A DNA stretch of 64,000 bases from assembly GCF_036663835.1 (NCBI RefSeq), contig NZ_JAXOJT010000001.1, positions 62,001 to 126,000 on the forward strand. The letters run 5' to 3'. This stretch comes from Sphingomonas sp. LT1P40. GTDB taxonomy: Bacteria > Pseudomonadota > Alphaproteobacteria > Sphingomonadales > Sphingomonadaceae. A program made the translations under genes and the position numbers. Below, in pieces: positions 53,136 to 61,438 of this stretch; the first letter of the stretch is position 1, and the number at the start of each line of letters is the position of its first letter. A model generated the notes under the pieces. That model worked only from the letters and a program-made list of their open reading frames with translations, did not search any database and had not been told where the DNA came from.

Positions 53136-54118
53136 ACCGCCTGATGATCCTGATTGGAGCCTTGCTGATGTCCGCCCCTGCCGTCGCCGAAACCAAACCG
53201 CAATGGACGCTCGTCATTCACGGCGGGGCCGGGCTGCTGGAGCGCGCAAAGATGACCCCCGAGCGCGAGGCGGCAGCGCGCGCCGGGCTGGACGCGGCGT
53301 TGTCGGCAGGTGGCAAGGTGCTGGCCGATGGCGGCAGCGCGCTCGACGCAGTCGAGGCGGCGGTGCGCGTGCTGGAGGATGATCCGCATTTCAACGCCGG
53401 GCGCGGGGCGGTGTTCACTTATGAGGGTACGAACGAACTCGACGCCGCGATCATGGAGGGCACTGAGCGCAGGGCGGGCGCGGTTGCGGGGGTCACGCGC
53501 ACGAAGAACCCGATCAGCCTCGCGCGGAAAGTGATGGAGGACAGCCCGCATGTGATGCTGGCGGGCAAGGGCGCGGATGTGTTCAGCGTGGAAAAGGGAC
53601 TGCCACAGGTCGATCCTTCCTATTTCGGAACGGACGAGCGTCGCCAGCAGCTGGAGAAGATGAAGGCGCAAAAGACCAGCTGGTTCGACGTCGACATGAA
53701 ATACGGCACGGTCGGCGCGGTGGCGATGGATGCAAAGGGCCATGTCGCCGCCGCGACGTCGACCGGCGGCGTCACCGGCAAACGCTGGGGCCGCATCGGC
53801 GATTCGCCGCTGATCGGCGCGGGGACTTATGCCGACGACCGGGCGTGTGCAGTGTCTGCGACCGGGGCCGGGGAGTTCTTCATCCGTGAGGGCGTTGCGC
53901 ACGAGATTTGCGCGCGTGTCCGCTTCAAGGGCGAGAGCCTGAAGGCCGCGGCGGACGCGGTGATGGCGGATACCAAGTCGCTGGGTGGCACCGGCGGCGT
54001 GATCGTTACCGGGCCAAGTGGCGAGATGGCGTGGAGCTTCAACACGCCGGGCATGTATCGCGGGCGGGTGAGCGCGGGCGCGGCGAAGGTCGTGGCGATC
54101 TATGGCGACGAAGACTAG
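53132..54118 (+). CDS. Isoaspartyl peptidase / L-asparaginase (Ntn hydrolase)
   Basis: 328 residues from the ATG at 53132, overlapping the upstream stop (ATGA); a long frame to 52064 is an overprinted extension and is rejected. Signal peptide MNRLMILIGALLMSAPAVAE, then TLVIHGGAGLLE, FNAGRGAVFTYEG, and the autoprocessing Thr193 in KYGTVGAVAMDAKGH. Plant-type asparaginases self-cleave before this Thr, which becomes the nucleophile. Periplasmic hydrolysis of isoaspartyl dipeptides or asparagine is likely. Confidence 0.9.
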   Translation: MNRLMILIGALLMSAPAVAETKPQWTLVIHGGAGLLERAKMTPEREAAARAGLDAALSAGGKVLADGGSALDAVEAAVRVLEDDPHFNAGRGAVFTYEGTNELDAAIMEGTERRAGAVAGVTRTKNPISLARKVMEDSPHVMLAGKGADVFSVEKGLPQVDPSYFGTDERRQQLEKMKAQKTSWFDVDMKYGTVGAVAMDAKGHVAAATSTGGVTGKRWGRIGDSPLIGAGTYADDRACAVSATGAGEFFIREGVAHEICARVRFKGESLKAAADAVMADTKSLGGTGGVIVTGPSGEMAWSFNTPGMYRGRVSAGAAKVVAIYGDED

Positions 54119-54127
54119 GAAGGCGGC

Positions 54128-55000
54128 ATGATTCGCACCCTACTCGCCGCCGTCGCGCTGTTGGCATCGCTCGTCTCCACCCCGGCGCTGGCCTATTGGG
54201 AATATGGGCATGAGACGATCGCCAGCATCGCCTACAAGAACGTAAAGCCCGAAACGCGGCGGGCGATCGACCGGTTGCTGGCGCGGCAGGCGTTGCTGGA
54301 GACGCCGACATGTCCCGCGAAAACGATCGAGCAGGCGAGTGTGTGGGCCGATTGTATCAAGCCGCTGGGACCGCGCTTCAGCTATGCCTATAATTGGCAC
54401 TATCAGAATGTGAACATCTGCAAGCCGTTCACGCTGAAGGGCAATTGCCCGGACGGGAATTGCGTCTCGGCCCAGATCGAACGTGACGTGAAGCTGTTGC
54501 AGGACAAGGGCGTGCCGGCGCGCGAGAAGGTGATGGCGCTCGCGTTTCTGGTGCATTTCGTGGGCGATCTGCACCAGCCGCTGCATGCCGGGGACAAGGG
54601 CGATCTGGGCGGCAACCGGGCGCGGTCGGATTACGGGATTTACGGGCCGGAGCGCCTGAACCTTCATTCGATCTGGGACGGCTGGTTGGCCGAGCGCGCG
54701 ATCTCGACCCCGCCGCCGGTGATTGTCGCTTACTCCGCCGAAGAGAAGCTGCTTACCGGAGCGGGGACGGTCGAGGACTGGAGCCGCGAGAATTGGCAGG
54801 TGGCCCATAAAGCCTATGCGGCGGCATATGGCGGCGATCCTTGTCGTGCCGATTTGCCCGAGCGCGGCAAGCTCGACGACGCTGCAATCGAAGAGCTTGT
54901 GCCTGTGTTGCGTCTGCAGGTGCAGCGCGGCGGCCTGCGCCTCGCCCGGCTGCTCGACGAAGCGTTCGGACCGCCACCGCCGGAGCAGCCAAAGCGCTGA
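54128..55000 (+). CDS. S1/P1-family nuclease
   Basis: 290 residues with signal peptide (IRTLLAAVALLASLVSTPALA). The mature protein begins near YWEYGHETIASIAY: the W and H of this stretch are zinc ligands in S1/P1 nucleases. The other ligands lie in FLVHFVGDLHQPLHAGD and NLHSIWD. Periplasmic or secreted zinc nuclease cutting single-stranded DNA or RNA or acting as 3'-nucleotidase. Ten bases after the peptidase stop, so probably co-transcribed; it converges on the gene at 55004. Confidence 0.88.
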   Translation: MIRTLLAAVALLASLVSTPALAYWEYGHETIASIAYKNVKPETRRAIDRLLARQALLETPTCPAKTIEQASVWADCIKPLGPRFSYAYNWHYQNVNICKPFTLKGNCPDGNCVSAQIERDVKLLQDKGVPAREKVMALAFLVHFVGDLHQPLHAGDKGDLGGNRARSDYGIYGPERLNLHSIWDGWLAERAISTPPPVIVAYSAEEKLLTGAGTVEDWSRENWQVAHKAYAAAYGGDPCRADLPERGKLDDAAIEELVPVLRLQVQRGGLRLARLLDEAFGPPPPEQPKR

Positions 55001-55003
55001 TCC

Positions 55004-55276
55004 TCACTTCTTTTCCGGTCCCCAGCGCCAGCCGAAGCCGCCATCGGTCCGGGTCCACACGAAATAGAGATACACCGTCGTGATCGGCACGATCGTTCCG
55101 ACTTTGAGGAACGTGGTCGGTGCCAGCCACGCGGCAAGGCCGACAATGCCAAGATAGACGAGCGCACTCAGCCAGCCCTGCCACGTCACCGGCGTCGCGC
55201 CATAACCATAGAGTTTGCGCGCGAACCAGTAGCCGGGGCGCACCTTCATCGCGTCGCGATGGGCCTGAAGCGTCAT
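55004..55276 (-). CDS. Small membrane protein of the SPFH operon
   Basis: 90 residues from the ATG at 55276; the open frame extends further but covers the preceding small genes. Two hydrophobic segments (WLSALVYLGIVGLAAWLA and VGTIVPITTVYLYFVW) and a Trp/Gly-rich end (GFGWRWGPEKK). No family recognised. Its ATG overlaps the stop of the 31-residue peptide gene (TGATG), so it is the last gene of the SPFH operon. Confidence 0.6.
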   Translation of the reverse strand: MTLQAHRDAMKVRPGYWFARKLYGYGATPVTWQGWLSALVYLGIVGLAAWLAPTTFLKVGTIVPITTVYLYFVWTRTDGGFGWRWGPEKK

Positions 55277-55371
55277 CACAGCATCACCAGCAGGCCGACG
55301 CCGAGCAACAATGCCGACGCGGCGGCGAGCCAGCGCAGATGTGAGCGGCGGGCGAACAGGGCAATCATCAT
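55276..55371 (-). CDS. 31-residue membrane peptide
   Basis: Too short for normal gene calling. MMIALFARRSHLRWLAAASA plus a hydrophobic end LLLGVGLLVML gives a single membrane helix with a basic N-terminus. It starts by overlapping the RHH gene's stop (ATGA) and ends overlapping the next ATG (TGATG), so it is well placed to be translated by coupling. It could still be a chance frame, so confidence is moderate. Confidence 0.4.
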   Translation of the reverse strand: MMIALFARRSHLRWLAAASALLLGVGLLVML

Positions 55372-55577
55372 GTGTCGTCTCCTTGCCTGGGCGGTCGGCC
55401 GCGTTTTGCGCGCACCGGGTCCGCGAGTTTGATGCCGCGCTTCGCCAGCGCTTCGCGCAGCAGGCATTCGACCTGCGCGTTGACGCTGCGCAGATCGGTC
55501 GCCGCGCACCGCTCGATCGCCGCATGCAGCGCGGGATCGAGGCGGAGCGGGAACGCTTTCTTGGGTGGGGTCGCCAT
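55368..55577 (-). CDS. Ribbon-helix-helix (Arc/MetJ-type) DNA-binding protein
   Basis: 69 residues. FPLRLDPALHAAIERCAATDLRS then VNAQVECLLREALAKRG has the beta-strand (FPLRLDP), two helices and the conserved turn of Arc-like RHH proteins. The C-terminal tail is basic (RAKRGRPPRQ). It lies 20 bases downstream of the SPFH stop and upstream of two small membrane proteins. RHH proteins bind inverted repeats as dimers of dimers, so the repeat at 56494-56546 is a candidate target. Confidence 0.78.
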   Translation of the reverse strand: MATPPKKAFPLRLDPALHAAIERCAATDLRSVNAQVECLLREALAKRGIKLADPVRAKRGRPPRQGDDT

Positions 55578-55597
55578 GGTCGTTACTGGCGCTGGCG

Positions 55598-56491
55598 TTA
55601 CTGGTACAGCCCGCCCGCATTGACGACCGGCTGCGTGTCGCGTTCGGAGCAGAGCACGACCATCAGGTTCGACACCATCGCCGCGCGGCGCTCGTCATCC
55701 AGCTCGACGACGTTCTTTTCCGACAGCAGGTCGAGCGCCATCTCGACCATGCCGACCGCACCCTCGACCAACGTTTTCCGCGCAGCGACCACCGCCTCGG
55801 CCTGTTGCCGGCGGAGCATCGACTGGGCGATTTCCTGCGCATAAGCCAGGTGGGTGAGGCGGCATTCGTCGATATGGACACCGGCGGCGAGCACACGCTC
55901 CTGCAACTCGATCCGCAATTCGTCGCTGACATGCTCGGCATTGCCGCGAAGCGTCATCTCTTCATGGGTGAAATCGTCATAGGGGTAGCGCGATCCGATT
56001 GCGCGCACCGCGCTTTCGATCTGGATGTGGACGAACTCGCGATAATCGTCGACGTCGAACAGCGCCTGTGCCGTGTCGGCGACGCGCCATACCACGTTCG
56101 ACGCGATCTCGATCGGATTGCCACGCAGGTCGTTCACCTTCAGCCGTTCCGACGTGATGTTGTGGATGCGTACTGAGATCTTCTTCTTGACCAGCCACGG
56201 CCATGCCCAGCGCAGGCCAGTCGTGCGATCGGTGCCCTTGTAATCGCCGAACAGCATGATCGCTGCCGCCTGATTCGGTTGCAGCAGGTAGAAGCCGACC
56301 GACACGAAGCTAAGGACCACGCATCCCGCGACCAGCACCCATGGCGCCCAATCCGCTTCCCCGATCTGGGGCGCAGATGCGATGACGGCGACCAATGCGG
56401 CGAGCGCGACCAGCAGCATGAAATAGCCGCTGGTGGTATAGGCAGGACGCTCGGTGCTGCTGCGGAGCGCGCTGATATTGAAGTCCGACAT
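55598..56491 (-). CDS. SPFH/band-7 domain membrane protein
   Basis: 297 residues. Two hydrophobic segments at the N-terminus (FMLLVALAALVAVIASA and VLVAGCVVLSFVSVGFYLL), then the SPFH domain starting LQPNQAAAIMLFGDYKGTDR and continuing NDLRGNPIEIASNVVWRVAD, RIELQERVLAAGVHIDECRL. A helical segment (AEAVVAARKTLVEGAVGMVEMAL) ends it. Such proteins form oligomeric membrane assemblies. First gene of a four-gene unit with an RHH regulator. Confidence 0.9.
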   Translation of the reverse strand: MSDFNISALRSSTERPAYTTSGYFMLLVALAALVAVIASAPQIGEADWAPWVLVAGCVVLSFVSVGFYLLQPNQAAAIMLFGDYKGTDRTTGLRWAWPWLVKKKISVRIHNITSERLKVNDLRGNPIEIASNVVWRVADTAQALFDVDDYREFVHIQIESAVRAIGSRYPYDDFTHEEMTLRGNAEHVSDELRIELQERVLAAGVHIDECRLTHLAYAQEIAQSMLRRQQAEAVVAARKTLVEGAVGMVEMALDLLSEKNVVELDDERRAAMVSNLMVVLCSERDTQPVVNAGGLYQ

Positions 56492-56493
56492 AT

Positions 56494-56546
56494 TTGCCTC
56501 CCCGTTAATGTGATATCACTGTTATATCGATTTAACGGGGAGGCAA
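56494..56546. repeat. 15-bp perfect inverted repeat at the SPFH translation start
   Basis: Arms TTGCCTCCCCGTTAA (56494-56508) and TTAACGGGGAGGCAA (56532-56546) are exact reverse complements, 23 bases apart. On the minus strand the SPFH ATG follows 2 bases after the second arm, which holds the GGGGAGG ribosome site. The spacer contains a 10-bp palindrome, GTGATATCAC, at 56510-56519. It can act as a DNA operator, for example for the RHH protein of the same operon, or fold as an mRNA hairpin hiding the ribosome site if transcription starts upstream. Confidence 0.88.
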
Positions 56547-56564
56547 GTGGAATCTGGCGCGACG

Positions 56565-56864
56565 TTATCTCGCGCCGCTGTCCCACATCAGCCAGCATAG
56601 CACCAGGAAGGGCAGGGTGATCGCCAGCGCGATTCCCAGATGTTTGCCCAGCCCCACACGGAAATGCTCGGCATGATCGGCCAGTACGCGCTGGATGACG
56701 GGAGCCGTCGCGGGATCGCCCTTCAGCATCCCGCGATCGACGGCAGGACCGAATTTCAGGAAATCGAGCAATTCACTGGTCTCGCGGGGTTCCAGGTTGG
56801 GATAGCGATCGAGCAGGGCCGCGACATGGGTTCGCAGACTGGTTTCGGTGATGGTTTCGGTCAT
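56565..56864 (-). CDS. Small membrane-tailed protein of unknown function
   Basis: 99 residues. Soluble N-terminal helical region (THVAALLDRYPNLEPRETSE, LLDFLKFGPAVDRGMLKGD) followed by a C-terminal membrane helix LGIALAITLPFLVLCWLMW, so it is probably tail-anchored. Family not recognised. Separated from the SPFH gene by the inverted repeat at 56494-56546, so it is likely a separate unit or one whose mRNA runs through the repeat. Confidence 0.6.
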   Translation of the reverse strand: MTETITETSLRTHVAALLDRYPNLEPRETSELLDFLKFGPAVDRGMLKGDPATAPVIQRVLADHAEHFRVGLGKHLGIALAITLPFLVLCWLMWDSGAR

Positions 56865-56942
56865 GATGGTCTCCAGGCGCGCGCACGCACCTTCGCCGCC
56901 GGAGCGGCGCGATGGTCTGAATTAGGGTGAAACCAGCAGCAG

Positions 56943-57344
56943 TTATGCTGCGTGTAGACCGACCGGGGGTGCGCGCGCGCTATACGCGTCGCGGATATTT
57001 GAATGGGGGAACGCGGTCGCGTGGAGGCCATCGCTGGCGCTGATTGCGAGCGCTGTCGCCCCGAAGGCGAATGCCTTGCCCGGCAAATGCGGATTGCCGT
57101 CGCCGCTGCCATCATGCGCCTTGAACGAGAGCGCACTGGCGCGGGCGACCTGAACGGTCTGGCCGGATTCGCGGAATTGCACCGCAAGCCGGGCGGCGGC
57201 GGTGACCTTTGCGACGCGCCACTCGTCCTGCGAAAAAGCAGTGGCAGTCGGCGTCGAGACGGTTGCATGAAATGCGAGCAACAGCCCAAGCGTTGCCAGC
57301 CACAGCGCGCGAAGCGAGGCGAGAGGGAGGGGCAGGACACGCAT
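56943..57344 (-). CDS. Small exported protein of unknown function
   Basis: 133 residues from the ATG at 57344; codons to 57422 also fit but overlap the pal terminator region. An N-terminal hydrophobic stretch (LRALWLATLGLLLAFHATV) acts as a signal peptide or anchor. The rest has no recognised motif (EWRVAKVTAAARLAVQFRES, then FAFGATALAISASDG). The opposite strand has a similar-length frame at 57003-57362 that I consider the shadow. Coding status moderately sure. Confidence 0.5.
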   Translation of the reverse strand: MRVLPLPLASLRALWLATLGLLLAFHATVSTPTATAFSQDEWRVAKVTAAARLAVQFRESGQTVQVARASALSFKAHDGSGDGNPHLPGKAFAFGATALAISASDGLHATAFPHSNIRDAYSARAPPVGLHAA

Positions 57345-57395
57345 TACTGCAAACCTAGATAGGTCGCAGGTTGCAAAGGGCCACAAACCGGACAC

Positions 57396-57428
57396 GAAAA
57401 AGGGGCGCAGCCGCACGACCACGCCCCC
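57396..57428 (-). terminator. Intrinsic terminator after pal
   Basis: On the minus strand GGGGCG ... CGCCCC form a 6-bp GC stem (seven with a flanking G/C) over a 14-base loop, followed immediately by five T. It lies about 35 bases after the pal stop and ends the ybgC-tol-pal unit. Confidence 0.65.
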
Positions 57429-57462
57429 GATTCATCGATAAATCGATCGGTTCAGGACGCCA

Positions 57463-57975
57463 TCAGTTCAGCACGATCGTCACCGCACGACGATTCTGTG
57501 CCCAGCTGCCCTCGTCGGAGCCAAGTGCCAGCGGGCGTTCCTTGCCGTAGCTGATCGTGGTGATGCGCGCGGGCGAAACGCCGCGTGCCGCCAGATAGTT
57601 TTTCGCGGCATTGGCGCGGCGGTCCCCCAAAGCGAGATTGTATTCGCGCGTGCCGCGTTCGTCGGCATGTCCCTCCAGCGTGATCCGCGTGTTGGAGTAT
57701 TGCGTCAGCCACTGCGCCTGACTGTCGAGGATCTGGCGCGCCTGGGCGTCGATATCATACTGATCGAAGCCGAAGTTGATCGTGTCGCTCGTAACATTCT
57801 GCTTGAAATGCTCGGGCGTGCCGGGACGGGCAGGGCCGTTTCCATCCGGACCGGGTCCGGGGCCAGGATCGACCGGACCGGGGCCGGGCGGCAAGGTGTC
57901 GGGGCGCTTTTTCTGACAGCCAGCGACGGCGATGGCCATCGTTGCGATAATCAGAGCGGTTTTCAGCTTGGCCAT
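57463..57975 (-). CDS. pal: Peptidoglycan-associated lipoprotein
   Basis: 170 residues. Signal peptide with lipobox MAKLKTALIIATMAIAVAGC (Cys20), a Pro/Gly-rich linker of about 30 residues, then the OmpA-like domain with FGFDQYDIDAQARQIL, TLEGHADERGTREYNLALGD and RAVTIVLN. It anchors the outer membrane to peptidoglycan and binds TolB. Last gene of the Tol-Pal cluster, with 87 bases between tolB and pal and a terminator after it. Confidence 0.96.
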   Translation of the reverse strand: MAKLKTALIIATMAIAVAGCQKKRPDTLPPGPGPVDPGPGPGPDGNGPARPGTPEHFKQNVTSDTINFGFDQYDIDAQARQILDSQAQWLTQYSNTRITLEGHADERGTREYNLALGDRRANAAKNYLAARGVSPARITTISYGKERPLALGSDEGSWAQNRRAVTIVLN

Positions 57976-58062
57976 TGGTTTGTCTCCCTAGGCGTCTTCA
58001 GATTTCGATACCCCTGCGTAACAAGCAAGGTGCGGGTGCGTTCCGGGTCACGTCAACCCCGT

Positions 58063-59427
58063 TCAGGGGCGTAACGGTCCCCATGCGGGATCGGATCCAT
58101 CCAACGGAGTCGGAATCCGCCGCGCATTGGTGCCGGTCAGGTCGACCGACCACACATCGGCCTTGCCCGAGCTACCCTGTGATCCGCGATAGAACATCAG
58201 CACGCGGCCATTGGGCGACCAGGTCGGGCCTTCGTCGCCCCAGCTTTCGGTCAGCAATTTCTCGCCACCGCCGCCGGGGTTCATCACCCCGATGCGAAAG
58301 CCGCCGCCGATGCGGGTAAAGGCGATCAGATCGCCGCGCGGGCTCCATGACGGCGTCGCATAGCGGCCGCTGCCAAAGGAGATGCGCTGCTGGTTCGATC
58401 CGTCGGCATTCATCACGTAAAGCTGCTGCGTGCCCGAACGGTCGCTCTCGAACACGATGCGGCTGCCATCGGGCGAATAGCTGCCGCCGGTGTCGATGCC
58501 GGGGCCGCTGGTCAGCCGCTGTGCCGCGCCGCCGGTCGAGGAAATGCGGAAGATATCGGCATTGCCCGCGGTGGACTGGGTGAACACGATCCAGCGCCCG
58601 TCGGGCGAGAAGCGCGGCGCAAAGGCCAGGCTGACATTGGTGACCAGCAGCCGTTGCGTGCCGTTCGACAGGTCATAGACGTACAGCGACGGCTTGTCGT
58701 TCTGGTAGCTCATATAGGCGATCTTGCGTTCGTCCGGCGACAGACGCGGAGTCAGCACGATCGACTGGCCGTTGGTCAGAAAACGGTGGTTCGCGCCGTC
58801 CTGATCCATGATCGCCAGCCGCTTGATGCGGCGACCCTTCGGCCCGGTTTCACTGACATAGACGACGCGGCTGTCGAAATAGGCACCCTCGCCCGACAGG
58901 CGGGTATAAACGGTGTCGGCGCATTTATGCGCGGCGCGGCGCCATTCGGCGGGGCGCACGACGAACCCCTGCCGCGCCAGTTCGGTGCCGAGCGCGATGT
59001 CATAAAGATAGCAGCCGACGGTGAGGTTGCCGTCGCCATTGGCGCGGACGAACCCCTGCACCAGCGCCTGAGCACTCGCCCCGCGCCAGTAAGCGAAGTC
59101 AGGCGCACTCGCCTCCGAGAAAGGGATCGCGCGCACGCCGGTGGGGCCAAGCGGCTTGAACAGGCCCGAATTGCGCAGATCGGCGGCGATCACGTCGGAA
59201 ATCTGGCGACCCAGCGCATCGGTGCTGCCCGCGGCGGTCTGGGTGACCTGCGCGGCGGGCATGGGGGGGATCAGGATGGTGAGGTCGGCCGACGCGGTGT
59301 CGGTGACATCGACGCTCAGCCCTTCCTCTTCCTGCTGCGGCGCTGCCGCGACCGGCGGCGGAGTCACCTGCTGCGCGACCACCGGTGTGGCGATCAGGAG
59401 GGCGACGAGCGAGAATACGGGCTTCAT
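58063..59427 (-). CDS. tolB: Tol-Pal system beta-propeller protein
   Basis: 454 residues. Signal peptide MKPVFSLVALLIATPVVAQ, an N-terminal alpha/beta domain, then WD-like propeller repeats with the TolB signatures FAPRFSPDGRWIVFT, GGSYSPDGSRIVFESDR and ATPSWSPRGDLIAFTR. Periplasmic partner of Pal and TolA needed for outer-membrane constriction. Start overlaps the tolA stop (ATGA). Confidence 0.96.
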   Translation of the reverse strand: MKPVFSLVALLIATPVVAQQVTPPPVAAAPQQEEEGLSVDVTDTASADLTILIPPMPAAQVTQTAAGSTDALGRQISDVIAADLRNSGLFKPLGPTGVRAIPFSEASAPDFAYWRGASAQALVQGFVRANGDGNLTVGCYLYDIALGTELARQGFVVRPAEWRRAAHKCADTVYTRLSGEGAYFDSRVVYVSETGPKGRRIKRLAIMDQDGANHRFLTNGQSIVLTPRLSPDERKIAYMSYQNDKPSLYVYDLSNGTQRLLVTNVSLAFAPRFSPDGRWIVFTQSTAGNADIFRISSTGGAAQRLTSGPGIDTGGSYSPDGSRIVFESDRSGTQQLYVMNADGSNQQRISFGSGRYATPSWSPRGDLIAFTRIGGGFRIGVMNPGGGGEKLLTESWGDEGPTWSPNGRVLMFYRGSQGSSGKADVWSVDLTGTNARRIPTPLDGSDPAWGPLRP

Positions 59428-60281
59428 CGGCTGAGATTCCTGTCGAAATTAGGTTTGAGGATTTTCCAGGCTTCGTAATATTCTGCGGGCAAGTTGAACG
59501 GGGCGGCAAGGCGGGCGGCGTTGAGCGCGCGCTCCTTGTGCAGTTCAGCCTGAGCGCGATTGCTGGCATTGACGCCGGTCTGGCCGATCACGCGCGGGGG
59601 CGCGGCGAGCGATCCGTCCGGTTTCAGGCGAATCTCGACCGTGGTGCGGAGTAATTCGACATCGGCGCCGGTTGGCGAACGCCAGTGCGGGCGGAGTTGG
59701 CGAATGACCTCCGCTTGCAACGACGATTTCACTGCAGCACCGATCTGGCTCGCCTGCGGTGTCGTCGCCTTGCCCTTGCTCGGCTGGTCGGTCAGGCCAT
59801 CGACGATGCCGGTCAAGCGACCGGTGGGGCGCGCGGATTTGGTCGCGGCCTTCGGTTGCGCTCTGGGCTGGCTTGCCGTCTTGGTCGCTGCCTTTGGCTC
59901 CGCGCGGGGCGGGGTCGCGGCCTTTTTCGGTTCGGCCTTGGGCTGCGGTCTCGGCGCGGGCGCGGGGGCCGCCTTGGGCGGTGTCGGATCGGGCCGCGCG
60001 ATCGGCTGCGGATCGGGGATCGGCGCAGGTGGCGGCGTGTCGGGTTCGACCGGGCCAGGAACTTCCGCAAGCCGCTCGGCGGGGGCCTCGCGGTTGATGA
60101 CCGGCGCTTCGCTCTTCAATCCAACCTCATCGGTCAGCGAGATTTCGATCGGGATGGGTTCGAGCTTCAGCGGATTCGGGGTCGCCAGGAAACCGACCGA
60201 GAGCACGCCGAACAGGATGACGTGGCCGATGACGGCCAGCCCCAGTCCGGCGGATTCCCTGCGGTCGATCGCCAGTGCCAT
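59424..60281 (-). CDS. tolA: TolA-like energy-coupling protein
   Basis: 285 residues. One N-terminal membrane helix (LAVIGHVILFGVLSVGFL), a central Pro/Ala/Lys-rich stretch (PAPAPRPQPKAEPKKAATPP) that spans the periplasm, and a C-terminal TolA/TonB-type domain (ADVELLRTTVEIRLKPDGS, then LPAEYYEAWKILKPNF). Position between tolR and tolB makes TolA certain despite the low sequence conservation typical of this protein. Confidence 0.9.
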   Translation of the reverse strand: MALAIDRRESAGLGLAVIGHVILFGVLSVGFLATPNPLKLEPIPIEISLTDEVGLKSEAPVINREAPAERLAEVPGPVEPDTPPPAPIPDPQPIARPDPTPPKAAPAPAPRPQPKAEPKKAATPPRAEPKAATKTASQPRAQPKAATKSARPTGRLTGIVDGLTDQPSKGKATTPQASQIGAAVKSSLQAEVIRQLRPHWRSPTGADVELLRTTVEIRLKPDGSLAAPPRVIGQTGVNASNRAQAELHKERALNAARLAAPFNLPAEYYEAWKILKPNFDRNLSR

Positions 60282-60715
60282 CAGTCGCCGTCCACCGGGG
60301 TGGTGACCAGCGATACCTTGTTCAGCCCGACCCGGTTGAGTTCGCCCATCACGCGCATGACCTTGCCATATTCAAGCCGCATGTCGGCGCGCAGATACAC
60401 TTGCGGCTTTTCCTCGCCACCCTTGGCCGCGATTTCCTCAAGCAACGGCCCGAGGCCGGCTTCGGTCACTTCGGTGTTGTCGAGGAAGATACCGCCGTTC
60501 TGATCGATCGAGATCTGCACCGGCTCCTTGTCCTGGTCCAACGCCTTGGCCTTGCTCTCCGGCAAATTCACCGGGACGCCCGCCGTCAACAGCGGGGCGG
60601 TGACCATGAAGATGATGAGCAGCACCAGCATCACGTCGACCAATGGCGTGACGTTGATGTCCGCCATCGGGGCGCGACGGCCCTTGCTGCGGGCGGAGGG
60701 AAGTTGCGCGCCCAT
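60281..60715 (-). CDS. tolR: Tol-Pal system protein TolR (ExbD family)
   Basis: 144 residues. A single N-terminal helix INVTPLVDVMLVLLIIFMVT with the proton-path Asp in PLVDVML, then a small periplasmic domain ending NRVGLNKVSLVTTP. Forms the TolQR motor with TolQ. The ATG overlaps the tolQ stop (TAATG), and the stop overlaps tolA by one base. Confidence 0.95.
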   Translation of the reverse strand: MGAQLPSARSKGRRAPMADINVTPLVDVMLVLLIIFMVTAPLLTAGVPVNLPESKAKALDQDKEPVQISIDQNGGIFLDNTEVTEAGLGPLLEEIAAKGGEEKPQVYLRADMRLEYGKVMRVMGELNRVGLNKVSLVTTPVDGD

Positions 60716-61431
60716 TACAGCAGCGATCCGCTGTGCTGGGCCGGACCGCCGTCGAGCTGGCGGCTGAGGGTCGCGTGAAAGCCGTCGGCGAAGCGGTTGA
60801 GCCGTGCCTCGATCATGTTCATGCGGTGGCTGAAACGGTTATAGGCGATCACCGCCGGAATGGCGGCAAACAGCCCGATGGCAGTGGCGAACAGCGCCTC
60901 GGCAATCCCCGGCGCGACCACGGCGAGCGAGGTATTCTGCTCGCTGGCGATCGCGGTGAAGCTGCGCATGATGCCCCATACGGTGCCGAACAGCCCGACG
61001 AACGGCGCGACCGACCCGACCGTGGCGAGGATGTTGAGCCGTTCCGACAGCCTGTCGATCTCCAGCGCGACCGCCGCGCCCATGGTGGTCGCCAGCCGCT
61101 CGCGCGTGCCCTCCCGGTCCAGCGATTTGCCGCCGGTCGAGCGCCGCCATTCGGTGACGCCCGCTGCAAACACGCGCGCGACCGGATGATCCTCGTCGCC
61201 GTGCAGGCGGTGGAAGGCATCGATATCGTCGCTCTTGCGGTAATCGCGCTCGAACCGGTCGGTCGCCTTGCGCACCTTGCCGATCCGCCCCCACAGGCTG
61301 AAGATGATGCCCCAAGTCCAGATGCTGGCAAGCAACAGGCCGAGCATCACTGCCTTCACCACCCAGTCGGCCTGAAGGAACAGGCCAAATGGCGACATCG
61401 TCGCGGCGTCGGTATTCATGAACCAGTCCAT
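60715..61431 (-). CDS. tolQ: Tol-Pal system protein TolQ (MotA/ExbB family)
   Basis: 238 residues with three membrane helices: ADWVVKAVMLGLLLASIWTW near the N-terminus, then NILATVGSVAPFVGLFGTVW and FATAIGLFAAIPAVIAYNRF, the two conserved motor helices. Proton-motive-force channel of the Tol system. A second start four codons in (61419) is possible. 7 bases from the ybgC stop. Confidence 0.96.
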   Translation of the reverse strand: MDWFMNTDAATMSPFGLFLQADWVVKAVMLGLLLASIWTWGIIFSLWGRIGKVRKATDRFERDYRKSDDIDAFHRLHGDEDHPVARVFAAGVTEWRRSTGGKSLDREGTRERLATTMGAAVALEIDRLSERLNILATVGSVAPFVGLFGTVWGIMRSFTAIASEQNTSLAVVAPGIAEALFATAIGLFAAIPAVIAYNRFSHRMNMIEARLNRFADGFHATLSRQLDGGPAQHSGSLL

Positions 61432-61438
61432 GTGTCGC

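Noticed and set aside
57003..57362. Plus-strand 119-codon frame opposite the small exported gene
   Set aside because: Arg/Gly/Cys-rich product without signal peptide; the minus frame has a signal-like N-terminus.
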